Below, piece after piece: positions 33,601 to 46,433 of a stretch of 64,000 nt of DNA. The notes under the pieces are model-generated. The model worked only from the letters and a program-made list of their open reading frames with translations. It was not told the DNA's origin and did no database searches. Positions within the stretch are counted from its first letter, which is position 1; every line of letters begins with the position of its first letter. A program made the position numbers and the translations under genes. The DNA comes from Erpobdella octoculata (lineage: Eukaryota > Annelida > Clitellata > Hirudinida > Erpobdellidae), in NCBI GenBank assembly GCA_963978895.1, contig OZ022240.1:5084680-5148679 (forward strand), written 5' to 3'.

Positions 33601-34735
33601 TTGATCTCTGACTGTAATAAAAATTCATAAGTGACTGACACATGACAACAATTTCGAATTAAAAAAACCAATAAAAGGTATTGACAAATGAGAAAGAGAC
33701 AAACACATACAGACAGAAAAAAAAACATTGAGGTGATGCAAATCTGCAATGATATTCTTTATATCTCACTGTTTATTATTAGTACGTGAGTCATTTGTAT
33801 AAAATGGTGGGCAACATAAGATAAGTTTCAAGAGAAAAAAAAGATATTTCTTTAGTAGTCTTTAAGTTTCATTAATTTTATTAAATAATAAAAACCATTT
33901 TCAACATCAAATAATCACACAAATATCAACGAACAAACAAAAAGTCTAATTTTGAAATGAAAAAGATACATATATATATATATATGAAAAAAAGAGAGAG
34001 AGCAACATGAATATATCAGAATAGGGATAAAACAATCAAGCAAGTCATATCAAATACCTTTTAGTGAGATTAAAAATAAAATAAAATGTTGGAAATTAGA
34101 AATACGGGTTAAAAAAAACAGCAACCCATACCGAGAAGACAAGCTGGAAATTTATAATATTGAAAGAAATTATTATTATTATTATGATGTAATAGATGGA
34201 ATTCCCACGTAAAGGGTCGCGGTCGTTCAGCTGAAAACGAGGGAGAGGATAAAGAAAGGTAGGCGATCGGTAGTACCTGGCCGGAAAAACCAGTTTCGTT
34301 TTCGGATATAAAAATTACATCTCAAATCGGCAAAAACACAAAGTATATCTAACATGTTCAAAAACAGTAGATGATGGCGATCCTACTGCATCAATTTTAT
34401 TATTAGTCATGACAACAGATTTATAAATGTTAGTTTATAGTAATAAAATTTACATCTAGAATTCAAGATAATATTTATTTATAATATTCTTATAAAGTTC
34501 TACTTATAATAACTTTAATTTGATTTTATGTGGAATAGGAAGAAAAAAAAGTATCAACTGAACCAACCAAATATGGTAATAATAATAATATGCACACGAT
34601 ATGACTCACCCGATGATAAATAATAATGCAAACTAATTAAAAACAATGTCATACAGGAAGAAATAAATCAAGAAGAATTTAGAAACTTCAAAGTTGTAAA
34701 AAGAGAAGGATAGAAAGGAAGAGGTTTAAGAAAAG

Positions 34736-34786
<51 letters not shown>

Positions 34787-36393
34787 GTAGAGAAATAAAG
34801 AGAACTGTAGAGATGAGAGATAGACAAAAGCATTGAAATAAAAGAATGAATAATTGACACAAACAAATGACATGTCCGCAGTGTATCGAATAATAATTTC
34901 TACATCGTGACACGAAAACGCACAGCAAACCACTGAACGGTCCACCACCACCACCATCTTCGTCTCGCAGCCCGAACGTTAAATAAAATAAAAGGGAAAT
35001 CCCCAAAGAAAACGAAACAACTTCAGAAAGAAAAAAACAAAAATGAAACTCTTCCACGCGAAAAGAAATCAACTGCGCGAGAGTGGAAAGTTGCGACTGA
35101 AACGACTGCGAAACGTTAAATCACTGAAACTCTTGAAATTCAACTTTGACAAAGCAATAACAGCAATGAACTCTGAGAAATCTACCGCTTAAATTCACTA
35201 GAATATTCAACAAAGATTTCTTTTTTTATTTTATATATATATATCACAGATATTCATAATAATTGCTCAAATTACTTTAAAAAAGATAATTAGTAAATTT
35301 ATTTCCTGAGTTCTTATTCAGAAGATGAATGAGGAAACAATGAAAAAAAAAACTTGAAGCATGAATGAACGTATCAATCAATCAATTGCAAAATTTCAAA
35401 CCAAGTTTTAAACTGCCGCAAATTATAGTAATAATCATAAAAAAAAATACGCACTAATAAAATGTACTGAAAAATGCCAAACACCAACTCGTACGAATTC
35501 GGTGACTCGGAAACCCGGAACTAAAAGACAAGTTTAATAAAAGAATTGTTTCTGGCATAAGTCTTGACGGGTATTATTAGATATATTTATATACGTTTTT
35601 TGTCTCACGAAAAAAACAAAGAAAGAAAAAAAAAGAAATAAACAAAGAAGATGGAAATACGGACAGATGTTCGAAGAAACACCGATCCTATCAAATTGTA
35701 GCTCATTCAACTGGAAAATAAGATCAGTCGCCACAAAGACGAAACAATCAGCGCGCTGTACGTACACGAACATACAATGAGAATAGGCAGGATGGATACA
35801 GTGACATAGAAACAAATAAAAACTTATCAAATCATCGGACATCGCTCTACGTTATTAAGTTACACAAGTGATGGACATAACAGAACCGCTCGGGTATTAA
35901 TTACTCTCTCTCTCTCTCTCTCTATCTTATCTCGCAAAATAAAACCAACGTTTCAAAAAAAAAAAAAGAACATTAGAAATGAAAGCAGTTACGATAATAA
36001 TGCCTTCCAGGGCAAAAACAATGTTATAATTATTATATTCTGGAAAAAGAGAACATATAAAAGCACGTTGGCAACAAATCGACAGAAAAATGAAAAGAAA
36101 AAAAAATAGCAAATTGAAAAACTGAATGAAAATTCATGAAGAGAACAACCAGCAAATAAAATCAAACGAGTCCACGCAATAAGACAAAACTTTGAAAGGA
36201 AAAAAAAGTTAATCCGTAACAAAAAATTAAAAATAAAAGAAAAAAAAAAAACAAAAAGAAAACAGAAATTCTAATTGTTCTTCGGAAAATCAATCTTGAA
36301 GACGGGCAATCCAGTCGATACAAGACCCCCAAGAACGTCAGCCCGACGGATAAACATCAGACAAACAGAACTCTTTGACACAAAACCCTTTTC
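32019..36393. other. AT-rich 3' flank of the TNRC6 gene, with microsatellites
   Basis: No coding exon is supported. It may include a long 3' UTR of the minus-strand TNRC6 gene, but no single polyadenylation site stands out among many AATAAA-like words. Microsatellites: (TAA)n at 33102-33131 and 33565-33597, (GA)n at 34736-34784, (TC)n at 35902-35925. Confidence 0.5.
34736..34784. repeat. (GA)n microsatellite
   Basis: About 23 uninterrupted GA units. Confidence 0.95.
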
Positions 36394-39214
36394 TTAATCG
36401 GATATCCCGGGACCACCGGTTCCAGAGTTTCCGCCACTGGAAGCAGCCGTAGCAGCAGCAGATGTCGATGCGGTAGAAGCCGAAGAAGTCACCGCCACCC
36501 AAGCAGAACCAACACCACCGCTTCCGCTGGCATCGAGTAGGTTGAAGACATCCTGGCTGGAGAGACAATCCGACAAGAGATTCGCCACCTGCTGGAGTTT
36601 GGCCTGAACTGTGAGTGATTCGTCCTTGAAACAAGCTAGCGAGTGGCCTGTCAACTTGTTGCTTAAGAGCTGTTGAAGTGAGCCGCACTGACAACACAGT
36701 GAAAACAACACGTGTCCCTCGATCTGCAAAACACACACACACACGTGTGAGATCATAGTAGTAGTAATAATAACACATTATGTTTTACGGACTAATGCAC
36801 TGTTAGAAATGAGATAAAAACAGAAGATTAACCGATGAGGTGTTCTTTATGAGAAGCCAATTTGTGATACTGGCACCTGTATAACCTTGATAAGAAATAT
36901 TAAATAAGATATAATTATTACAACAATCAAATAGATTAAAATATGATAATGAGATTAAAATATGATAATGAGATTAAAATATGATAATGAGATTAAAATA
37001 TGATAATGAGATTAAAACATGATAATGAGATTAAAATATGATAATGAGATTAAAATATGATAATGAGATTAAAACATGATAATGAGATTAAAATATGATA
37101 ATGAGATTAAAATATGATAATGAGATTAAAATATGACAATAAACTAAATTAAACAAGTTTATAATTCGCACCAGATTTGGACTTTTCTCCAGGAGCCCAC
37201 GAAGTACTTCTGTTGAACAGCCCCTGCTGTCCCATGAACGAGGATCCAACTTTATCGGCTGTCAACAGTCCAGGAGGAGGGGGGACACCACCGTACCCGG
37301 ACTTGCTCAAGTAAGATCCCCAACTGTCTTGTTGATGTCCAGCATGCCCCGGAAAGAAGCTACCTGCATCTCCAGATGGCATGTTGTTCATCATACCCGG
37401 CATCCAATTGTTCATAGGATTAGGAGTGCCGCCTGATATGTTAACATTCTGCAAGAGTGCCGCCAGATCGTTATTACTGACGCCGGAGTTGTTGAGTCCG
37501 AGGAAAGAGCCGAGAGGAGAGGTGGAAGAAGAGTACGGGTCCACTTTCATCTGGTTGAATGCCTGGCGCAGGCGTGCTTCGTCGATGTACGATGACGTGT
37601 CGGGCTGATTGAACGACCCCAGGGACTGAGGTGTAGACGCCCCGCACAAAACTTGGAGCTGTTCGATGCAAGCCTTGATTTTTGCAATATCCTGGTTGAG
37701 GGTATCCAGCCTGTATTATATTTTTAAAATCACTGTTCAAATCAAATGAAAAAGAAACCATAAAACTTCATATGCAATATCCAAAAGAAACTGTTTAAAA
37801 ATTAACATTTGTGTTCAAGAGGAATATAAATCAGAAAACTAATATTCCCTTAAAATGAAACTCAGCCCCGCTAAAAAGATGAAATAAACATCTTTTTTTT
37901 TACTGACTTGCTTTTCTTCTGACTGATGGAAATCATCTTGTTTTGTTGAAGCTGAGATCTCTCAACAAGTAGAGGTTGTAAGAGCGATTGGAGCTGAAGG
38001 AAACTCTGAAGCATGTTCACGTTCTTGGATGATCCCCCACCACCACCACCGCTGCCGGCTAGCGATTGATTCAAACTCAAACCACCTGATATGTTGTCCA
38101 TCTTTGAGATCTATCAAATATACAAACAAACGACTTAGGTCAGACGTTAAAAGACAGTAAATCATTTTAACAAACGAGAAAACTCTACAGAAGTAATTAT
38201 AGAACAAAATATGCCACGAGTCCACACAACACAGCTTTCAAAACAAAAACAATAACAATAACAAGACTAATAACAATAATAATAATAAACAAGATGTCAG
38301 AGATGGGCAGTATTATTATTATTACCAAATGCCTCAATAGACTGACTCATAGGCTTTTGATAATTTTCTAAAGATATTTGGCACGGTTAAAATGAATGAT
38401 GTTGTAGAACAGAATAAATACTCTGTCATTCTACCAGCAAAGCAATTGTAAAGACGGACACCACTTATGAAATGTAACAGTTGAGATCAAGTGTTTCGTA
38501 GAAAAGAAATGAATTGAAGACCAGGAATTAAATTAACTTCTTTTTGAAGATGTGCATTAAAACTAAGAAAAGAAAAACATTCAGTGAGAGAGAAAGAGAA
38601 AAAAAGAGAGACAATAGAGAAAAATATGAAAGCTCATTAACTTCAAACAACATGTTCCTAATTATTAAATAAAAGCTCATTTTAAATATTTTAAAGTAAT
38701 AAAAAACAGCTGTTTCAGTGTTTTCATTTCTTCACGACAAAAACGAAAACTCTGAAATAAACATCGTCAGCTAGAAATCAATCGCATTATTATAAGCATA
38801 TAAAATAAAAACCGTTTGTATTAATTTAATGCAATTTAATGTGCTTCCGATTCAAAAACTGAATCCATTAAAATTACCATTTTTATTTATCCTGAATGTA
38901 AAAACGTATTATTACATCTACTCGAAAATATTTAGACAAATTAAAAATACATCGACCGGCAGAAAGAGTCAATTTATCGAATCTTCGGACGGTTTAAACG
39001 TGATTGCTTTTATGCATATTAGAAATTCCTTATTACACAATATGTCTTCATTTTTGAAAGATTCTTGATTTAAAAAAACAATTGCAAGACAGCATTTAAT
39101 TATTACAGAGATTCAAAATTAAATAAATAACATTTTTATTTTGTTTATATTGCTATCCAAATGGTGTAAGTGGCCGTTAGCCCTGCTATTTGACGACGTA
39201 GTAATAATAATAAT

Positions 39215-39250
<36 letters not shown>

Positions 39251-42200
39251 ATATATATATATATATATTATATATATATAACATACTAGCAGTGCCCGTA
39301 GCGGCTTCGCTCGCATGAAATTAGAGAATTTGAACCGTGCATACATAGTAGAGTACTGCACGGATCAATTTTTTAGGTCTCGGCTCGGCCCGTTGACAAC
39401 TTGGCCCAGCCCGTTTCAAAAACCGAAATTCCTGGCCCGGCACGGCCCGTCTAATATGGGCCCGGCCCGTTTTTACAGGCCTAGAAGTTCTATATACTTG
39501 ATGAAAAACTTCGGCCCATCCCACCTTGACTTCAGGTTTAGCCCGGCCCATCTGAACACCCTAAAATCACTAAAATGTCTATATACTTGGTTAAAAATCT
39601 CGGCCCGTCCCACCTTGATTTAAGGTTTGGGCAGGGCCGTATGAAGACCCTAAAATAAGGGCTTGGCCCGTCCGTCCGGTGATAAACTGAACTCATCTAC
39701 TTTTAACCGGCACAAAACCTCAAAATACTAATTTTCACATCTGTAGCACTTACAGTTTTTGAGTAGCAGTTATTTTAAAATCAAATAACCCTTTTTCCAC
39801 TTTACATTTAAGGTCCTGGAAACCAAATTTAAAAAAAATGATGAAACACGTATATCATTATTTTAAGAGTAGAAACTAAATACTAATTTTACTTTTGTAG
39901 CATTTACAGTTTTTGTGAAAAATGGTGAAAAACGTATATCATTATTTTTAGAGTAGAAACTAAATACTAATTATACTTTTGTAGCATTTACTGTTTTTGA
40001 GTAGAAGCTACTTTAAAAACCAAATAACCCACTTTTTCAACCCACATTTGAGGTCCGGGAAACCAAATTTGTAAAAAATGGTGAAACATGTATATTTTTA
40101 TTTTTAGAAAAGAAACTAAATAATAATTTTTACATCTGTGGTATTTACTGTTTTTGAGTATCAGTTACTATAAAAGACAATTAGCCCTATTTTCCACCCC
40201 ACATTTGAAGTCCTGGAAACCAAATTGTCAAAAAATGCTAAAACACGTATTTCATTATTTCTGGAGTAGAAACTAAATACTAATTTTTACTCCTGTAGCA
40301 TTAACAGTTTTTGAGTAGAAGCTACTTTAAAAACCAAATAACCCAATTTTCCAACCCACATTTGAGGTCCGGGAAACCGAATTTTCAAAAAATGTTGAAA
40401 CACGTATCCTTTTATTTTTCAGAAAGAATCTATATACCAAATTTCAAAATCTCCTCATTTTTGGTTTTCGAGATAAACATTGTTTTAGAAAAAAGTTTGT
40501 TTTCCAGTTTTCTCCCCTCAGGAGCAAAATTTTCAAAAATCCTTTCTTAGCGGATGTTTACGCTATAAAAGTAATATAAGTTCCAAATTTCACGTTCCTA
40601 GGATGAGGCGTTTGAGCTCGGCGTTGATTATCAGTCAGTCAGTCAGTCAGTCAGTCAGTCAGTCAGTCAGTCAGTCAGGACATGTTCTTTTATATATATA
40701 GATATAAAACAAAAAAAACTAAATAAAAAAATATGATATGATTATTATTATTAGTCTGATAAGGTGCAAGTCTTAATTTCGTAGAGCTTTAAAGCTGTAA
40801 GTTCTATTTGTAAACAAATGTCTTATTACATTTAGAAAATATTCAAGACTAAATTAATTGTTTTTAAATTAATGCATCAATTCGCGTGCACCAGTAGCAT
40901 AACGTCCGATGAAATAATTACTGATTCTAAATCATTTTTAGATTTCTTTAACATACAATCATAACTTGTCAACAAAATGAAACTAATTAAACCGAGAAAA
41001 CCATTTCAATTGACAACAATTAGCTTGTTGACACCAATTATTCCTTGAGTTAATTAATATCTTCCATAAGCAGCACCCACCAATCAAATTGAAATAACAT
41101 TTCACAACTAACATGAGACGCCGATCTTCCGTGCTGGAACGCCCCTCCCCCGATGGCGCCGACCAATCCCGTCTTCTGCAGCAGAAGCTGTTGTTGCTGC
41201 TGCTGCTGATTGTACAGTTGCTGCTGAGGAGGCTGGAAAGCAGAGAAAGGCCCACCGACTCCTCTCTGCGACCCGGGGAACGACTGATTGTAATCGGTGG
41301 AAGTTTCTATGACACTCTTGCCTCTCAGCATCCTTCCTCTCGGTGGTTCAATGGGATCTTTCATCAATCCCCCTCTAGAGTTCATCAGACCTGTGGAAGT
41401 TGCATGAAGAATTAAAATTACTTACGTTTACAAATCATGGAATGTAAAACAACATTAAAGACAAGGAAAACAAATAAATTTTTTTTAAATTATTTTACTG
41501 AAAATGCAACTAACTTATCAGCTTCTCCGGAGTTAAATTGCTGTTTGCCAGGAGCTGTCGGAGATCTTCTTTCTGAAATAAATTTATAAATAAATTTTTG
41601 AAATATTGTAATTTATAAATTAATTTCTGAAATATTGTAATTTATAAATTAATTTCTGAAATATTGTAATTTATAAATTAATTTTTGAAATATTGTAATT
41701 TATAAACTAATTTTTGAAATATTGTAATTTATAAACTAATTTCTGAAATATTATAATTTTTAAATTTAATTTTTAACACATCTTAAGTTTTAATTAAGCG
41801 ATTTGAATAATACTGCTAAATAATTTAAAGACGATAATCATCAAGATTTTAAAATAATGCAGATGATAACTACTGTGCACTCTATAACTATAATCAGCAA
41901 CTGTACAATAACATAAATAGTGTGTACTCATTTCTTTAAAGCTCAATTTGCTATAATAGAAGTTGCAGAAGATTTAAAAAAAAAACTAACTTTCAATCCA
42001 CTATCCAGAAGTGCTTGGAGTGCATTAGCCTGTTATAATATATATGTATATATATATAACAAAAAATATAATAAATTAAAAATATACATTTTTATGAAGA
42101 GAATTGAAAATTCAAAAAAGCCCAATATAAAATAAAATTTAACATTATTTCATCAGTACAAAAAAAAAAGAAAAAAGTAATTTCGTCATAAACCTGGCTA

Positions 42201-44615
42201 GATTGATTCCAGTATCCAGTTTCGGTTTGCATGTTTCCACTATCGCCCCACATACCTATCGGTTTTACCCCCTGACCTCCAAAGAAGGAAGAACCCGATT
42301 GGCCACCAACTAAGAGTCCCTTCTGAAAATCATGTGAACATTATTTTCAAAAATACTGAACAAGCCCATAAAAATTAAGAGAACATCGAAAATTGTAATG
42401 AAATGAATTCATTAAAGATGAATTCCATTAATTATTATAATAAAATTTCACATAAAATATAAAACTAATTCTGTTTCACAAATAACAAATGCCTGAAGGA
42501 GAAAAAAACTTCATTTGGCAGAAACTTAAATTCTCATAACCTTGTGCCCTGAGAGTTCATCGGGTGTCTTCGGTGGACCCTGCCAGTAGTTCAGTCCCGA
42601 GTCGTTGGCCCATAAGTTTCTTTCCATGCCCATGTCCGATGGCCATCCAGAAGTTGAAGTGTTTGAAGACCAAAGAGTGGGCTGAGCGAGAGATGCTGGA
42701 TCTTTAGGAGGACCTGACCACAGATGGGTAGCGTTCATGTCGCATCCTGGGGGCGGTGGCCCGCTCCAAAGTCCAATATCATTATCAGGACCCCAGTCCA
42801 GAGAAGGACCCGAAAAAGAAGATGCAGAAGGATTCAGGAACGAAGTGCTCCAAGTGCTTGTATTTCCTCCACCGCCCAACTGCTCCGGAACATTCCATAC
42901 ACCGCTAAGATCCAGCTTTGGAGCTTCAGATCCTGAGAAATTCAGTTAATTAAACGTTTAAACATTATGTAACATTAAACTTAAAATATTTCATGCTTGT
43001 AAACAACAAGAAAATCTATAATAATGAATGAAAGCCCGCCCAGACCAACCTATGGCAGTTCCTGGTGGCATCAGAGCATTTGCATCGGGAATTCCAGCTG
43101 GAGCTTGTGTAGTGACAGTTCCATCCGTCTGCCACGGAGTATCTTGCCTAATTGGCTTTTTCCCCCAACCATCATGGCTATTCACCATTTTAGCAATCAT
43201 TTCCTCCTTATTTTGTTGGGAGACTTCTGCTCCGTCCGGCTGACTTCGTTCGCTGTCCGGCTTGGCGATGGGATCCGGGAAAAAATTTCCAGAAGATACA
43301 GATTTCAAGGGCAAGCTCGAAGTAAACAAAGAACCATCGGAAGATGAAATGGGCTGCACGTCATTGCCGGGCTGAAGCGTGGCAGTCAATTCGGACATGG
43401 AAGCACTCTTCTGAACAGACTGCGTGGCAGATTTCTGTTGCTGAACTTCTTGAGGAGATTTATCCACGACAATCTCCTTGTTATCGGAACCCCATCCGGC
43501 CTTATCGCCGGCGGTTACGGCAGTGAAATCGACCTCCCCCCAGCTCCTCTTGAACGGATCGTACTCTTGAAATCCGCGCCACACGTCCGACGACCCCTGC
43601 ATTCCAAACGAATTCGCCTTCGTACCCATCTGGTCGCCCACTACGGCCGAATCCCATCCACCGAAAGACTTTAGATTTTCGCTTTTAGATACATTATTAT
43701 CTCCACCACCAATGCCTTGGAACATTGATGAGTAATCGTCTGTTCTTCCCCACGTATTTCCCGTTACCGGGGTTACACCCCAAACGTTGGGTATTTCCGT
43801 CTGTTTCCATATGCTTTCCTCTTTGCCAGCACCGGAAAAACCTGCATCATAAATCATTTAACAAACAATTGAGAGCAGTGTATAATAACAATTATTGTAA
43901 ATATCTCAAGAAAATATAAGATGCTATTGAAGATATTCATGACTTTCTCCAGTTTATATGGTTACTAGCCAAACTTATTCAAAAACGGCCCAGTTGCAAA
44001 ACATGAAAAGATTCAATAAATACTGTTATTACTTCACAGCAACGCTATAATGATTAAAACCGTATGTAGAAATTTCCTCCATCAAATAAGCTTCATTACA
44101 AAGTCTGTACAGTCTACATAAGAAAAGAAATTGGAAACAATGTAAACATGAGGTGACCATCTCCATGACGAATAGACATATAACCAGCTCAAATGTGACA
44201 CCAACAATGGCGATGTACTATTTTCTTAGCTCAATGAGAAGGCAGGTACAAGAAGTCAGAGTGTGATGGCAATGAAGTCATGATTTAACATTTGGATGAT
44301 AATGAGGTGGCTCACAATGCAAAAATATTATATAAAATCATTACATTTTAAGCATCTTCAGCCACAGTAAAAAACAATAATTTTACTATTTCTAGAAAAA
44401 AATTAATTAAAAACATCATATTCCTACCAAACTTTGAATCTCCAAGACTAGAACTCCAGGAAGGCATATCAAGATGTTTTGCTATGAAATTGTGAAATAT
44501 AATTAATTATAATTGATAAACAAATTTTTTATTTTGAAAACAAATTCAAGTGAAAAACAAACATACCATGCATGGCATCTTGATCGTTTAGATCACCCGA
44601 GTCAGAAGACATCAT
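36394..44615 (-). CDS. TNRC6: GW182/TNRC6 miRNA-silencing scaffold protein, complete coding sequence in eleven exons
   Basis: Exons in order of transcription: 44567-44615, 44428-44481, 43050-43841, 42541-42932, 42194-42322, 41515-41572, 41113-41390, 37908-38110, 37172-37710, 36833-36876, 36394-36723. All have GT-AG borders, every phase agrees, and the sum is 2868 nt (955 codons plus stop). Start is MMSSDSGDLND just after an AACAG acceptor, so a 5' UTR exon lies upstream. Exons 3-5 hold the Trp motifs that bind Argonaute (IPNVWGVTP, GGWDSAV, LDWGPDNDIGLWSGPPPPG, NYWQGPPKTP, IGMWGD). Exons 6-9 are Gln/Pro-rich (QQQ tract, GGVPPPPGLL). Exons 10-11 form a C-terminal RRM-like domain: TNWLLIKN, then IEGHVLFSLCCQCGSLQQLL. 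The tail after it is only ~45 residues with one Trp (SAW), so the usual CCR4-NOT/PAN-binding silencing region is short. The family recruits deadenylases to miRNA targets in P bodies; total length is below the ~1400-1950 of fly and vertebrate homologues. Confidence 0.9.
36833..36876 (-). CDS. TNRC6: 44-nt exon of TNRC6 (start of the RRM)
   Basis: Acceptor ATACAG, donor GTTAAT. It encodes GASITNWLLIKNTSS, in phase with the exons on each side, which otherwise could not be joined (phase 1 to phase 0). TNWLLIKN corresponds to the SxWLLLKN strand of TNRC6 RRMs. Confidence 0.85.
36929..37140. repeat. 19-bp intronic tandem repeat, about 11 units
   Basis: Unit ATTAAAATATGATAATGAG with few variants, in the intron between TNRC6 exons 9 and 10. 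Confidence 0.95.
38111..39284. other. TNRC6 intron (part), no gene seen
   Basis: AT-rich. It ends in interrupted (TAA)n and (TA)n arrays at 39202-39280 next to the pearl-like element. Confidence 0.6.
39285..40704 (+). mobile_element. Pearl-like element in a TNRC6 intron, copy 1
   Basis: It starts ACTAGCAGTGCCCGTAGCGG and ends at TATATATATAGAT. A G/C-rich head (GGCCCGTCCCACCTTGA units) is followed by three to four core repeats of about 158 bp (each with GGTCCTGGAAACCAAATTT and CTACTTTAAAAACCAAATAA words). Then come GAGGCGTTTGAGCTCGGCG and (CAGT)11-12 at 40633-40678. The plan (core tandem repeats plus a tetranucleotide microsatellite near the 3' end) is that of mollusc pearl and related DINE/HINE-type non-autonomous elements. 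No protein is encoded. Confidence 0.72.
40633..40678. repeat. (CAGT)n array of pearl-like copy 1
   Basis: About 11 units; the homologous array in copy 2 has about 26. Confidence 0.95.
41578..41755. repeat. 29-bp intronic tandem repeat, about six units
   Basis: Unit of the type TTTATAAATTAATTTCTGA + AATATTGTAA, in the intron between TNRC6 exons 5 and 6. Confidence 0.9.
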
Positions 44616-46433
44616 AACACTGTTAAGTAATTAAATCAAGAACTTTTAATTAAAGTTAAAAAAATAATAAAATAAAATTAACTTGTATTAATTTAAAAAA
44701 TGATTGAACTATTACTGTCTAAAGAGGAAGATACAAACTTTCCAATAATAGAAATAAAATTATTACTATTAATTAATTAATGTAAAACAATCAATACCTA
44801 ATAGCACATATTAGCATAAATTGCTTGAGACAATCTCATTCAAACGCCTAATTAGAAACACAACTACGTTATTGGAATTATTATTATTAAAACTTTGCTA
44901 GGCTTTCATTTTCATTTTAGAATGATTATTTTATTTAAAAAAAAACTCTATCATTTCCATATGATTTTGTAGATTTATAGCAGAAATAATTCATTCTCAT
45001 ACTCTAAAGTGAAAAACTACAACATGGTTTAACTATTTTAGCCTAAATTTTCATGCTAAATGGGTGTATGTGCAAATCTGCATTTTGCCATTCTGTGGAG
45101 CTTTATCAGCAATTTCCCAGGACTTAGCACTTAGCAGCTAAATTTAGTGGTCGCTAAAGAGCAAGTCGCGCGTCGTTCTTCCCCTGGAATAATTCTACAC
45201 AATTTTACTGGATTAAAATGCCATTCTTTCGTTAATGTTCATTTAAAATTATGTGATCAATGTAAGACAAAAATTCTTTATATATAAATGTATTTGAAAA
45301 ATCTGAAACAACATAATTAAAAGTAATTAAAACTAATAATCCTAACAAACAAAGACATTCAACTATTGCTATTATTATATGTCAATCATGTGAATCATGT
45401 CCTATTTATGACATGGTCTTTGAGCAAAAATTAACCAAGGTCCTAGAGACCTAGTTCTTAATGCTCAATTAAATGTAAAATGTCTTAGTAAGCAATGGTC
45501 AATAATGGACCACCGAGACGTGGCGACCACGTATCACAATAAACAACGATAAAATTAAGTCTAAATTTACGTATCCAGTTTTAGCGTACCAATCTGAAAT
45601 CTGAAACAACATAATTAAAAGTAATTAAAACTAATAATCCTAACAAACAAAGACATTCAACTATTGCTATTATTATATGTCAATCATGTGAATCATGTCC
45701 TATTTATGACATGGTCTTTGAGCAAAAATTAACCAAGGTCCTAGAGACCTAGTTCTTAATGCTCAATTAAATGTAAAATGTCTTAGTAAGCAATGGTCAA
45801 TAATGGACCACCGAGACGTGGCGACCACGTATCACAATAAACACCGATAAAATTAAGTCTAAATTTACTTATCCAGTTTTAGCGTACCAATTATCGACAC
45901 ACACCTCTACGAGCAATTGAATTTGTTTTTTGCAGAAAGAAAAATTGAGACAACCGCTCACCACAACGACGAAGCAGAGATGTTATATTAATTGTAAATT
46001 GGTATCACGAAGTAAACAAGTTAAAAACAGTAAAAAATCGACCTAAGGTTTGTGCAGAAAATCGAATTTGTAAGAAAACGCGGACACAAATAAAGTATAT
46101 TAGAGTTTATCTGCAACGTCCGAGTCTCACTACAGTAGAATCAAGTCAAAGGGGATGGGCAGGCTCGAAATCAGAAGTACATAATAGGACCGCAGTGTTT
46201 AACCATAGTGCTGGACGAGTACAATTTACGAAAGAAAATAAAAATAAAAATTTGAAATTTTTAAAACTTATTTGTGTATTTGTAAATTGATATGCTGGAA
46301 AAAATGATTTGTTAATTACCTACATAAATTGGTGCGACAGCGACGTTGCGTTCTATGGACTGTAGGCGGAACGACTCTTTGAATTAAATAAATTGAAAGC
46401 GTTTAGTGTTGTGTTCGATAATTAATTCATTTG
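44616..46433. other. Upstream region of TNRC6, no coding exon seen
   Basis: AT-rich except for the CG-containing part of the 298-bp duplication and 45160-45185. The 5' UTR exon(s) and promoter of TNRC6 should lie here or further right; none can be fixed. Confidence 0.45.
45300..45893. repeat. 298-bp tandem duplication
   Basis: CTGAAACAACATAATTAAAA starts at 45303 and again at 45601. The two units differ at only about three positions (for example CAACG/CACCG and TTTACGTAT/TTTACTTAT). Each carries ACCACCGAGACGTGGCGACC. Confidence 0.95.

Noticed and set aside
36929..37140. CRISPR-like array of 19-bp units
   Set aside because: The units are directly contiguous without unique spacers, in an intron of an animal gene; it is a minisatellite.
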